Below are positions 45,083-55,013 of a DNA stretch of 64,000 nt, piece by piece (position 1 is the stretch's first letter; each line of letters starts with the position of its first letter). This stretch comes from Xenopus tropicalis (Eukaryota; Chordata; Amphibia; Anura; Pipidae): assembly GCF_000004195.4 (NCBI RefSeq), contig NC_030678.2, forward strand, positions 60,295,378 to 60,359,377. The letters are read 5' to 3'. The notes beneath the pieces are model-generated. The model was given only the letters and a program-made list of their open reading frames with translations, was not told the origin of the DNA and made no database searches. The position numbers and the translations under genes are program-made.

Positions 45083-45900
45083 AAGTCAGTAGCAAAGTAG
45101 CAAATAAAGAGCTGTCTTGCATAAAAGGAGGAATTAACTCAAGGAAAGAAAACAACATATTTGCCATTTTTACCAGGTATCTGGTAAGGCCTCATGCAGT
45201 ATAGTGTTGGGTACCAGTACTTTAAAGCTAGAAAGAGTGCAGAGACATGCAACTAAACTGGTAAGTGGAATGGAATAAGTAGACTTGGAGGACAGACTGT
45301 CAAGGTTGGGAATGTTTTCTATGGAAAAAAGGCTCTTGCAAATGAGAAATGATTACTCTCAACAATTCTAGCAAGGATAGCAGGGGATCATTTTCACATA
45401 GAAAAGAAAAAAAAAACAGAAGCCGCCCCTTTAGGCTTGAGGAACTAATCTTTCATTTGAAGTAGTCCTTCACAGTGAAGACTAAAATTGGAGTATGTGC
45501 ACTTATATTCAAATAAAATAAGGTGCAGATTTTTGGGGGTTGACCGGTCTGACAATCCCAGGGTTAAACTTGAAAAAAAGAATACTGAGTCTGCACATTC
45601 AATACATAATTTATTAATGAGTTGAAGATTTACATAGCTCAATGTATTTTCACCCCAACTAGAGGCTTTTATCAGGGCAAAAAAGCATACAAAATTACCT
45701 GATGAAGACCCAAGCCAGGAGGTTGAAATGTTTTGGGCTATGTAAATCCTCTGTTTTATTTATACATTCTTTATTGCTTGTGCAGACCCAAATATTCTCT
45801 TTTTCCTTTTCTTGACGGTGAGGGCAATGAGGTTGTGGAATACATAGCCACTAATGTGATAGTAGATTCTAAAAAGAAGCATGATTTGTAAACACTAAAG
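45083..45900 (+). pseudogene. Old CR1 3' fragment, split by a palindromic element
   Basis: Strongly diverged CR1 ORF2 3' region: AAATAAAGAGCTGTCTTGCA, GTGCAGAGACATGCAACTAA and TCAAGGTTGGGAATGTTTTC align in order with the intact copy, but indels abolish the frame. The alignment breaks at 45478 and resumes at 45814 with GACGGTGAGGGCAATGAGGT. The CR1 phrase CACGGTGA is present on both sides of the gap (CACAGTGA at 45471, GACGGTGA at 45814), i.e. duplicated by the insertion. Confidence 0.75.
45479..45813. mobile_element. Palindromic stem-loop element inserted in CR1
   Basis: Two inverted copies of the motif flank a ~24-bp centre. Minus-strand copy: CTGATAAAAG (45666-45675), then TGAAAATACATTGAGCTATG. 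Plus-strand copy: CTGATGAAG (45699-45707), ACC...GGT stem, TGAAATGTTTTGGGCTATG. Both continue with TATGTAAATC, then an AT-rich segment and TGTGCAGACYCA. The left copy has an extra ~75-bp tail to 45481. The CR1 target CACRGTGA is duplicated at the ends. Confidence 0.7.
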
Positions 45901-46529
45901 GTGAGAATGCAAACTCAACTGCCTACTATTGTGCTTGAATGTTACTCTAACTTCTCTAAGCCAAGCAAAACTAACAATGTATTATTCAGCACCACACTGC
46001 AACAAAGATGCAGGCAGATCGATAGCAATAGAAAGAAGTCTGATCCATTTCAGAGCTTTATTTCTGTACCTGTTAGTGAGCTGTTCGACAGCCACTGGCT
46101 GTGTAAGGCTGGAAACATAAAATGTCTTTTGTCTAACAGGGAATACAAAGTGATCTACCAAAGGGAAAATGAGCCTATTTAACTTTGTATTTGCTGACAT
46201 CAAAAGAGCTATAAATGTGACCTACTCAAAAGATGATAAAAATGCTAATAAGCATGGCAACATACATTTTGAGGTAATGTCATGGTAAATTTATAAACAT
46301 CAGCCTTCTGTTGGCATTTTAATCCAGTCACCAATAACTCTGTGATTATGTAATGGGTAACCTTTTTGTTTGACTAATTTTTTATACATTTCACTACATA
46401 TCACAACATTTAATTTTGATAACCTGATATAATTTGTCACACAGAATGACAATATGCCAGAGGGGCTACTGTAAGATGCCATAGACACTATAGTCACTAT
46501 TTAATGGGCTGGTAGTTTTGGTTCCGTAT
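45901..46529. other. Unique DNA, nothing recognised
   Basis: Short overlapping ORFs at 45901-46203 in three frames, none with a motif. Confidence 0.4.
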
Positions 46530-46975
46530 ACTTAATATGTTATATTCTCCAGTACTTAAAATGGAAATTTTCTATTTAGGATTACCCAATGGCACATGGT
46601 AGTGATGAGTGAATTTTTTTCGCCAGGCAACTTCCGTGAAAATTTGTATGTCAAAAAAGTAATCACATCAAAATAGGCACGGTTGCGTCAAAATGGGCAT
46701 GGGCGACAAAAAAATGACACGGGCAACAAAAAAAAATTGCGCAACAATGTTTTGCAAATTTTGCTGTCGTTTTGCAAATTTTTCGCTGAAGCGAAACGGG
46801 ACAGATTTGCACATCACTAGCACATGGTACATGCTACTAAAAAGAATATTTTATTTTATAAATCATTTATGTAGATGAAGCAAGGATTTAACATATAAGC
46901 TGTTTTACACAATATATTTTTAACGAGACACACATTATTTGGGGGTATAGTTTTGGGGGTATAGCATTCACTTGT
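46530..46975. repeat. T2-interior-like repeat, split by a hAT MITE
   Basis: CTTAAAATGGAAATTTTCTA, GGATTACCCAATGGCACATG, and after the insertion TACATGCTACTAAAAAG, GATGAAGCAAGGATTTAACA and GGGGGTATAGTTTT, in the order seen at 26310-26450. Confidence 0.6.
46600..46819. mobile_element. hAT-type MITE, TAGTGATGAGTG termini
   Basis: Ends TAGTGATGAGTGAATT and AGATTTGCACATCACTA. GCACATGG flanks both sides exactly (46592-46599 and 46820-46827). Confidence 0.9.
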
Positions 46976-47139
46976 GCTTTGAGGTTATTATAATTGCATG
47001 ACATGCAAATGCTAACTAAAAAGAACAAATTCCCCGCAGGGTTTGAAACCAATGCCTATCTACACACATTTAAACTACTTGCAAATGCTTGTGCCCATTG
47101 TGTAAAAAAATGTTGTACTGGTTGAAGTCTAATGCTTTT
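46976..47139. other. Unique spacer
   Basis: Nothing noted. Confidence 0.4.
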
Positions 47140-47345
47140 GCCAGATGAGGCCTATGGGGCCCACAGACAAAACGCCTTAGCCTGTGCTTGCACCCAGAGG
47201 CATTGTGTTGGCCTGGGTGCAGGCACACAGAGCTGTTTTTGGTGCTGAAACTCACTTGTTTGCATTTTGGCATTAAAATCCACACCACGTGCCTGCACCC
47301 AGGCCAATAAAATGGCTCTGGGTGCAGGCACAGGGAATAGCTGAT
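47140..47345 (+). repeat. Hairpin-rich repeat with stem-loop motif
   Basis: CAGATGAGG (47142-47150), GGCC-TATG-GGCC stem and CAAAACGCC (47168-47176) resemble the recurrent motif. Downstream four copies of a CTGGGTGCAGG block alternate in orientation; GCCTGGGTGCAGGCAC (47211-47226) and GTGCCTGCACCCAGGC (47289-47304) are perfect complements. CCAATAAAA follows at 47305. Confidence 0.5.
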
Positions 47346-48470
47346 GCCAGCTTAGAAGTTCATTATTGGCCTTTATCCTTAACCCAAGAATCAACCCTGT
47401 CTGGCCTTAGCCTAAGTTACCCCAGAGGGAGTTTTGGTCCCTTGATCCATCTGTTAAATTATCAACCTTCCTTCTGCTAAGCAGACTATTTATACTGTTC
47501 TAAACTCATGGAAAGCTGTATCAGCTTTACAGACTCTTTGCTTCAGTAAGACATTGTCAGCTAAACAAAAGGTCAGGAATCTCAGGGACTACTGTTAATT
47601 ACTTTTTTAAGTTATGCTAATGTCTGGACTTTAATTTACTGATAAAGGAAAAAAGAAAGCAAAAAATAATACCCAGAAACCGATAACTAGAAACCCATGA
47701 TTCATTTCTCTCGATGACGGCTGAGCTATTTTTAACAGTAGATCAATGCAGTGTTCTGTCGCTGAATAAAATCTTGCCAGCTCCGTAAGCATGGCAGGTG
47801 TGAAGCTGCTATTAAATATTAATACAGAGTTAGACAAAGAAGCTTTTAATCTCTGTCAGTCCGGAGTCACAAATGGAAAATCCATGAGGTTCCTTCGATT
47901 AAAGATTATGACAACTTTAAATAAATGCAGTAGATAATAGGAATATAAATTTGGAATTAAACTGCTTTCCCTGCCATGGGGAGCATTAAGGACACTTACA
48001 GTTACATAACAGTAAACCTATGGCTACCTATTGCAAAGTTCCTCAGACAAGTGTGACCACTGGAGAACATTAATTACTATTATCAGAGAAACCATCTTTT
48101 ATATGCAAAATCAAACATGCAAATAAATAAGGCTTCTAGGCAGATAGACAGTATTTAAAAACACATATTCCTTTCAGTTATTCTGCAGTATGTAGTTTGC
48201 TGTTTCTATTGCTTAGCATTAGCAATGCTTTACTTTGTTGCAGTAAAATATTCCAGCATCGGTTTTATTATTATAGCAGCTATTACATTTCTGCATTCTG
48301 TGCTCTTTGCAGAGCTTTTAAAGATATGTCAGATATATTGCAGGCTGACATAGGCGTGTTCTTACAGAAAGGATGCTCAGGGTAGAGGTGATCAAACAGA
48401 CAGATAAACAGTTTTTTACTTTGTTCTTTTTGCTTTACAGTTGATGAGCAATGCAGATAACTATATGTAA
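47346..48470. other. Unique DNA with a candidate conserved element (47490-47900)
   Basis: 47490-47900 includes CTTTAATTTACTGATAAAGG and CTCGATGACGGCTGAGCTAT. It is complex, not repeat-like and not coding. Conservation is inferred from appearance only. Confidence 0.35.
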
Positions 48471-48474
48471 AGGT

Positions 48475-48740
48475 TGACAATCCAACTTGCGGTGCACTCA
48501 GTTTAAGTACAAAAGTATGGGTGCGTATTAAACTCCACTCACAGCGAGTCCTTCCGTGTATACACAAATCTTCTAACCGAGTCGCACTCCAAATTCATTA
48601 AAAAGAATCTTTTATTTGCACATATTTAAAAAGTTCCATATGGAATCATCCAACAGGGTAAATATGAATAGTAGTCAGACATACCACTTAAGCGCAATGT
48701 TTCGGGAAACTTTGTACCCCCTTTCTCAAGCGCAACAGCG
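48475..48740 (-). repeat. Stem-loop motif repeat, minus strand
   Basis: On the minus strand: GCGC, TTGAGAAAG (48721-48729), GGG...CCC stem, GAAACATTGCGC (to 48692), so GCGC brackets the motif as a possible outer stem. GCAAATAAAAGATTC follows (AATAAA at about 48611-48616), then GAGTGCGACTCGG and further family-like sequence to 48475. No partner copy. Confidence 0.55.
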
Positions 48741-48804
48741 TGGCCATCTTACATATTTCTTATATGTAAAGGTTGTACATAAGTCTTTCCATATAATGCT
48801 TCAC

Positions 48805-49219
48805 CTTCACATGCAAAGTAGCATTCATAATGTGGGGCTCAATACTGTGCAAATTTGCCTGTGGGCACTAACCCATTGCAACCAATCAGTGATTGGCTTT
48901 TCTCAGACAGTTTCAGGTAGAACAATAAATAAAGCAATTTTATTGGTTGCCATGGGTTATTGCCTATAGGCAAATTTGCCCAGAATTGATAAATGACCCT
49001 TTTTTTTAATACTGCATAAACTTTACATGCAAAATAGCATTCATAATTTGGGCCTCAACACTGTGCAAATTTGTCCATGAACACTAACCCATGGCAACCA
49101 ATCAACCAATGATTGATTTTTCTCAGCCAGTTCCAGGTAAAACAATAAATACAAGCATTTACCTGGTTGCCATGGGTTACTGCCTATAGGCAAATTTGCC
49201 CTGTATTAATAAATGACCC
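48805..49219. repeat. Tandem pair of Harbinger-like MITEs
   Basis: Unit 1 (48805-48999) and unit 2 (49021-49219) share CACATGCAAAGTAGCATTCA-type starts, CTGTGCAAATTTGCC, GGTTGCCATGGGTTAYTGCC and end GGCAAATTTGCCC...AATGACCC. Within each unit the ends are inverted. They were probably duplicated together. Confidence 0.65.
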
Positions 49220-49474
49220 AAGCACTAAAGGGTTTAATAATTTTAATATTTGCCTAAAATGTAAGCAGAAATGATATATGCATATGATATTTTTACTTTT
49301 TCAATTTTAACAGGGTTTACAGTACAATAAATGTTAACTTTTCTTATTTCTAGGAAGAAATCCCTATTTAACCGCTGTGAACAGTTAACCTTATATTTTT
49401 TACAGTCAAATGGATTCTGTTTATTTCTACTTGTTTTTCCACACAATGGTTCGGTTGCTGTATTTGCAGTCTGT
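49220..49474. other. AT-rich unique DNA
   Basis: Nothing noted. Confidence 0.4.
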
Positions 49475-49734
49475 CACGGCCGCCATCTTTGATTTCCCCC
49501 GCTCACACCAACCCCCCCCCCGGGACGACCAAACACCCCCCCTCTCGCACCGCTCCCCCGCGCAGCGACCCAACACCCCCCCTCCCCGCAGTTCTCGCCT
49601 TGTCCTTCTGTGTCCTCTGCGTCTGTGTGTGCGCTCACAGGGGCCATGGTAGGGGAGAGGAGGGGAGTGTGCCTGCTTCTGTCACTGAAAAAGAGCAATG
49701 CGCATACGCTGCCTACAGTGTCCTAGTTGTAGGG
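49475..49734. promoter_or_regulatory. GC-rich, CpG-containing patch with a YY1-like site
   Basis: A C-rich stretch with CGACC, CGCACCGC and GCGCAGCG blocks contrasts with the surroundings. GGCCGCCATCTTTG at 49479 is the complement of the YY1-type AAGATGGCGGC core. Promoter function is speculative; it could be part of the adjoining T2-like repeat. Confidence 0.3.
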
Positions 49735-49916
49735 TCTGAGCAGGAGTGATGCATTATGGGAATCCTCTTTACCCAGCTCATCGTTTTTTCTTCCTGTTTG
49801 GCTTCAGATCTTCTGAACAGGTGAAATATGTCGAGACTTAAGGGCACTATTGAGACAACTTAAGGTATGCCTGCAGCTTGAGATTAACTCTTTGGTAGCC
49901 TTTCCTTCTCCTTTAA
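49735..49916. mobile_element. T2-type MITE, right part
   Basis: Nearly identical to 8757-8935, ending CCTTTCCTTCTCCTTTAA. No left terminus was found. Confidence 0.75.
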
Positions 49917-51036
49917 ATAAAATTTTCACTCATTGTAAATGAGTCTCGCTAAATAGTAAAATTCTTGGCTGCTGTTCCGTGATATGCAGTTCTCTTTCTA
50001 AGAGGTAGTAGCTTTAGATACAAGTTAGTATATGCCTTAGCTACCCCAGTATTTGTAACCTTAATTAAAGGGATTTGTTCTCTTTTTCAGCCTGTTCTAC
50101 ATAGGTACAATTATGCCCATGTTCCAGTGTTTCTCATGTAGTAAAACATGCTGATTTTAGTGTTACGTAGATAAATTAATCAGTTATTTTTCTTCTCTTC
50201 TGGTTGTCTCCATCCTGAAATTTCTCCAACATGATAACGTAGAATCCCATACCATGTCAAGGACATGTTATTACTAGCAGGAAATAACTACCCTGCAATT
50301 AAAATACAATGTTAAAACTCATTTGGCATGGTTACTCTCTTAAATGGTCTACACTTACTGTGCTGGTTGTTCTTTCTGTATTCTTGTATGTTGCTATAAT
50401 TAATAAATAATACATGAATAAATACGATGGAGAGAAATACATTTCAGATTTGTTGATAATGTTGAACTTTTTCGAGTAGGTGTATTTTCAGGAGTGGGAA
50501 AATTGCTAAATGAAAAAACCTAAATCAAATCTGTACATTTTTATGCTAAAGACAAAGGCAAACACTTTTCTGTCTAAGTGAATGTTCTATTGTGCATTAA
50601 TAATAGATTCTAGTAGCTTATCTATTGGTAAAAGTGTCGAACTTGCAGCATTAGGCATACTGAAATTGAAAGAGAGGTTGTAAGGGTTAGTTTGAGAACT
50701 GTCTTTGTGTTATATTTTTGCTATCCTTTGTTTGCCTTTCCCCATCCATTAGGATCTTATCTACCAGTTTCAAATAGTTTTCATGTCTCAGTCGTTAAAA
50801 GTGGCAATTTGCATGCTTACATGTGTTTTACAGTGTGGTCGATATAAAGGGCTTGGATGAAATCTGCTTATTATTTTAATGAAGCCGAAGCTGTGCCCAT
50901 CAGGGCAGATACATGGAGTTGCCGATGGTTGTAGATAAGAGTGGATCTGCTTCTCTCCTCCTGCCTACAAAATGCAGGCAGAGTTAAGCAGACCATACAC
51001 CAGTTCTGACTTTGGCCTAAAAGGGGGATAAGGCAT
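49917..51036. other. Unique DNA, nothing recognised
   Basis: No supported frame or repeat boundary. Confidence 0.45.
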
Positions 51037-51404
51037 TTAAAGGAGAAGAAAAGGCTAAGTAAAGTGACTTTAATCACTTACCTTTTACCCCGGGTTGGTG
51101 CCCCTGTTAGGAGAGAACCGCACCAGCCCGGAGTAGCTGCAAGCATTTCCTTCTTCCTTGTTTGCGCGCTTGTGCATGCGCAGTAGAGTAAAAAGCCGAA
51201 CTTTAACAACAAAGTCAGCTTTTCACTCTACTTCACATGAGCTGGCCCCAGGATTTTGCTGGCAGAAGGAAGAAGGAAGCACTCGCTGCAGGTTCCCCAG
51301 GCTGGTGCGGTTTTCTCCTAACAAGAGCACCAGCGATTAAAGTCACTTGGGGGTACCTAACATTTTGGCACCCCCAAGTGACTTAGCCTTTCCTTCTCCT
51401 TTAA
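51037..51404. mobile_element. T2-type MITE, complete
   Basis: Ends TTAAAGGAGAAGAAAAGGCT and AGCCTTTCCTTCTCCTTTAA are inverted, with TTAA at each end. The right interior has a GTGCC-type hairpin around CACTTGGGGGTACC / GGCACCCCCAAGTG. Confidence 0.88.
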
Positions 51405-51528
51405 TCAAATCACTATTTACAAATAGACACCTTTTATAATAAACTCCTCTTTATCTTTAAAAATGAGATACATACAGCAGATGAAGGTATCAGAGACATG
51501 TTTATACAGAGATCATCATCTACAACTG

Positions 51529-51893
51529 GACCTGTATATTGGAGTACAGGGTACAGCACCAACAGAAGAATATATTTTAGGGCTCTGGCACACGAGGGAG
51601 ATTAGTCGCCCGTGACAAATCTCCCTTGTTGTGGGCGACTAATCTCCCCGATATGACATCCCACCGGCGAAAATGTAAATTGCCGGTGGGATGGCATACA
51701 CGTCGGAGCGATCGCCAAAGGTTGCCCTAAAAAGCCTTTATTGAATATCACATGGCTTAGATATATGACAATGCCTTATCTCTAAAAGTTATCTTGTAGA
51801 GATAATGCATTGTCGTAGATCTAAGCCATGTGATATTGAAAAGATTTTTAAATATTTTCTTCTGTTGGTGCTGTACCCTGCACTTCAATAAAA
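51529..51893. repeat. Long inverted repeat with a MITE in its left arm
   Basis: Inner arms AATATCACATGGCTTAGAT (51744-51762) and ATCTAAGCCATGTGATATT (51819-51837) are perfect complements. Outer arms ACAGCACCAACAGAAG (51553-51568) and CTTCTGTTGGTGCTGT (51859-51874) also match, but only line up if 51580-51727 is removed. TTCAATAAAAG lies beyond the right arm. I could not find a clear GAAAC motif here. Confidence 0.65.
51580..51727. mobile_element. MITE remnant, GGGCTCTGGCACACG end
   Basis: Two strong internal hairpins: GGAGATTAGTCGCCC (51597-51611) with GGGCGACTAATCTCC (51633-51647), and CATCCCACCGGC (51657-51668) with GCCGGTGGGATG (51682-51693). The GGGCTCTGGCACACG start is a common frog MITE terminus. 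The right end is truncated (GGTTGCCC), with TTA/TAA at the junctions. Confidence 0.6.
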
Positions 51894-52310
51894 GTAAAAT
51901 GATTATCCATAAGTTCTTTAATAATGATGGAAAAAATAAATTTTGGTATTGTACTTTTTTGTTTGTTTTTAAAAACAAGATATTGTCCACCTATAAAAGA
52001 ACGGGGACATTGGGACCATTGCTGTATTATAGAATTCACTTGAGCTATGAAGAAAAAAAAACAATAATCAATTACCTTTCAGTTTACCTCTTGGACTTTG
52101 ATACAAGGTGTCCATTCAATCTAAATTTGATTATGTCAACATTCTGTTCTCTGAGCTGCCTCTCACCTTTATTCTCTTCCATATGCCCTTAATGGAGCAA
52201 GACAATTGACTTAAACACAGAAGCATGATCCCTCTTATAACCTTTTTATATTTTTCTGCTAACTACCAACTAAAAGACCACTAACACTACTAAATAAACA
52301 ATAACATATA
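51894..52310. other. Unique DNA, nothing recognised
   Basis: ORF of 120 codons on the plus strand (51830-52192) starts in the palindrome and has no recognisable motif. Confidence 0.4.
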
Positions 52311-52624
52311 CAGGGTCGGACTGGAAAAATCCTGGTGGGCCCCAGCTCTAGTGGGCCCCGGCGGCCCAGACCCGATCCTTGCGGCGCTCCCCCTGCCCGA
52401 CCGCTCCTGCCCCGACGCGTTAAATTTACATACTCGAGGAAGGACGTCAGGTGGGGGGCCCTGCGAGGGGGGGTTAGGGGGGCCCAGCGAGGGGGGGTTA
52501 GGGGGGGGCCAGCGAGGGGGGGTTGGGGGGGCCCTGCGAGGGGGGGGTTAGGGGGGTCCTTGGGCAGGCGGGGAGGCTATGGGAGCGGGCCCCAGTGAGC
52601 CCTCCACACCCCAGTCCGACCCTG
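52311..52624. mobile_element. GC-rich hAT-type MITE with G-run minisatellite, copy 2
   Basis: Ends CAGGGTCGGACTGG and CCAGTCCGACCCTG; AACATATA flanks it exactly (52303-52310 and 52625-52632). At 52450-52560 four to five units of GCGAGGGGGGGTTAGGGGG are arrayed, which copy 1 (43827-44077) lacks. Gly/Arg-rich ORFs here are artefacts. Confidence 0.9.
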
Positions 52625-52807
52625 AACATATAATACTGTAAAGATTGTGGGTTTTTTTAATAAGCTCCTTTGTAGCAATGAAGATATGTGGTCTAATGAG
52701 CATAGCACATAAAAGATCAACAATTTAGAATTAAAAAAATGCATAACTTAATTGCAGGTAAGCAAGAGTCATTCATGGCTATGTACACACCTAGTGGATG
52801 AAAACCT
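52625..52807. other. Unique spacer
   Basis: Nothing noted. Confidence 0.4.
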
Positions 52808-54184
52808 AGGGTACTTGAATACATTGCAGTTCACAATACTATTAGTTTGTGCCAGCATGGTTTTATGTGTAACAGATCTTGCCAGACTAATTTAGTCGCC
52901 TTTTATGAGGAGGTGAGTAGGAACCTCGATGCTGGAATGGCAGTTGATGTCATCTACTTGGACTTTGCTAAAGCGTTTGATACAGTACCTCACAGAAGGT
53001 TAATGATCAAATTAAGGAGTATTGGCCTAGAACATAATATTTGTAATTGGATAGAGAACTGGCTGAAGGATAGAGTACAAAGAGTGGTGGTAAATGGAAC
53101 ATTTTCTAATTGTGCCAGTGTGGTTAGTGGAGTACCGCAGGGGTCAGTCCTTGGTCCTTTGCTTTTTAACTTGTTTATTAATGACCTGGAGGAGTGCATA
53201 GAGAGTACTGTTTCTATTTTTGCTGATGACACTAAATTGTGCAAAACTATAAGTTCCATGCAGGATGCTGCCGCTTTGCAGAGCGATTTGACAAAATTAG
53301 AAAACTGGGCAGCAAACTGGAAAATGAGGTTCAATGTTGATAAGTGCAAAGTTATGCATTTTGGTAAAAATAATATAAACGCGAACTATCTACTGAATGG
53401 TAGTGTGTTGGGGGTATCCTTAATGAAGAAGGATCTAGGGGTTTTTGTTGATAACAAGTTGTCTAATTCCAGGCAGTGTCATTCTGTGGCTACTAAAGCA
53501 AATAAAGTGCTGTCTTGTATAAAAAAAGGGCATTGACTCAAGGGATGAAAACATAATTTTGCCCCTTTATAGGTCCCTGGTAAGGCCTCACCTTGAGTAT
53601 GCAGTGCAGTTTTGGGCTCCAGTCCTTAGAGGGATATTAATGAGCTGGAGAGAGTGCAGAGACGTGCAACTAAACTGGTTAAGGGGATGGAAGATTTAAA
53701 CTATGAGGTGAGACTGTCGAGGTTGAGGTTGTTTTCTCTGGAAAAGAGGCGCTTGCGAGGGAACATGATTACTCTGTACAAGTACATTAGAGGGGATTAT
53801 AGGCAGATGGGGGATGTTCTTTTTTCCCATAAAAAAAATCAACGCACCAGAGGTCACCCCTTTAGATTAGAGGAACGGAGCTTCCATTTGAAGCAGCGTA
53901 GGTGGTTTTTCACAGTGAGGTTGTGGAATGCCCTTCCTAGTGATGTGGTAATGGCAGATTCTGTTAATGCCTTTAAGAGGGGCCTGGATGAGTTCTTGAG
54001 CAATCAGAATATCCAAGGCTATTGTGATAGTGATATCTACAGTTAGTACTAGTGGTTGTGTTTATAGTTTGTGTATGTGGGTGTATAGGTTGGTGGGTGT
54101 GGGTTAGGTGTGCTGGGTTTACTTGGATGGGTTGAACTTGATGGACACTTTTTTCAACCCTATGTAACTATGTAACTATGTAAC
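52808..54184 (+). pseudogene. CR1 copy, 5'-truncated within RT, frameshifted
   Basis: A plus-strand CR1 fragment very similar to ORF2 residues ~595-1007 of the intact copy. It begins at AGGGTACTTGAATACATTGC and includes [30 protein letters not shown] and FADDTKL, so the RT palm is present. One extra A in the run at 53520-53527 (seven A where the intact copy has six) shifts the frame to a stop at 53536; a one-base loss near 53630 restores it, and [16 protein letters not shown] to GYCDSDIYS follows (to 54046). A 9-base in-frame loss removes three residues at FFTVRLWNALP. The 3' end has TTTTTTCAACCC and three 8-bp tail units (54161-54184). Non-functional. Confidence 0.9.
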
Positions 54185-54407
54185 CTTTCTAATACAACAT
54201 GGATATCCATCTAAAGACCATGGGGATGAATATGCACCTAGGGGGTTAAGTACTGCCCAGGAGAAGTATCTCCTTAAGCCTAATATTGTCCAGGTGTCTA
54301 TCGGGCAGGTTTAATTTTTTTAGTCGAATCAGGAACTGCATTGGCAAATTGATACTGTCCTTGCTCCAACTTTTCGTATCCCCTACGTATCCCCTATCCT
54401 TGATGGA
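54185..54407. other. Unique spacer
   Basis: Nothing noted. Confidence 0.4.
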
Positions 54408-54680
54408 TGAAGTCCATCAAGTTAAACCCTTCCAAGCGAATCGCAGCGCACACACAGAGACCCATACTGACCTATCCATACACTCACATACATAAACTAT
54501 ATATACCAAGATCAATACTAACTGCATATTTTAGTATAACAATAGCCTTGGTATGCTTGTTCATAAAAGCCATTTTAAAAGGCATTAACAGAATCTGCCG
54601 TTACATCACTCGAAAGGACGTTCCACAACCTCACTGTCCTCACCATGACAAACCCACTATGCTGCTTTAAATAAAAGTTC
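54408..54680 (-). pseudogene. CR1 3'-end fragment, minus strand
   Basis: AAGTCCATCAAGTTAAACCC, CATACACTCACATACATAAA, AACAATAGCCTTGG, AAAGGCATTAACAGAATCTG and CACAACCTCACTGTCCTCAC follow the order of 10910-11160. It covers the 3' UTR and the last ~60 codons of ORF2 with several indels; older than the other copies. Confidence 0.8.
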
Positions 54681-55013
54681 TAGGGCCAAATGATTCAACA
54701 TTAGCTTGATATCGTTCACCCATGGTGGGCATGTCGGGGGAAAAATTTGCTATTTTGGTGACCTCAAATCAAGTCTTTTCCTGGCTGTCTGCAATAAGGT
54801 GGACAGTGAGTGAAGGTCTTTTAATTTAGAGGGACAATGCTACAAATCAGAAATATTCCCTGCGGGTTTTAAATTATGGCAAGCAAAGAGAGAGAGAAAT
54901 CCAAGTTCACAGAAGGACAAGTCAGCAGACAGGATTAAACATGTCACATGCAGAATTCCCCCCCAAAAAAATTACTTTTAAAGGAAATGGACAATGGTTT
55001 AAATATTAAACCA
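54681..55013. other. Unique DNA, nothing recognised
   Basis: No structure noted. Confidence 0.4.

Noticed and set aside
51480..51510. CAGATGAAGGTATCAGAGACATG as another stem-loop motif copy
   Set aside because: No GAAAC block and only a weak stem; too poor to count.
52335..52598. Gly/Arg-rich 87-codon ORF
   Set aside because: Translation of the G-run minisatellite inside a hAT MITE.
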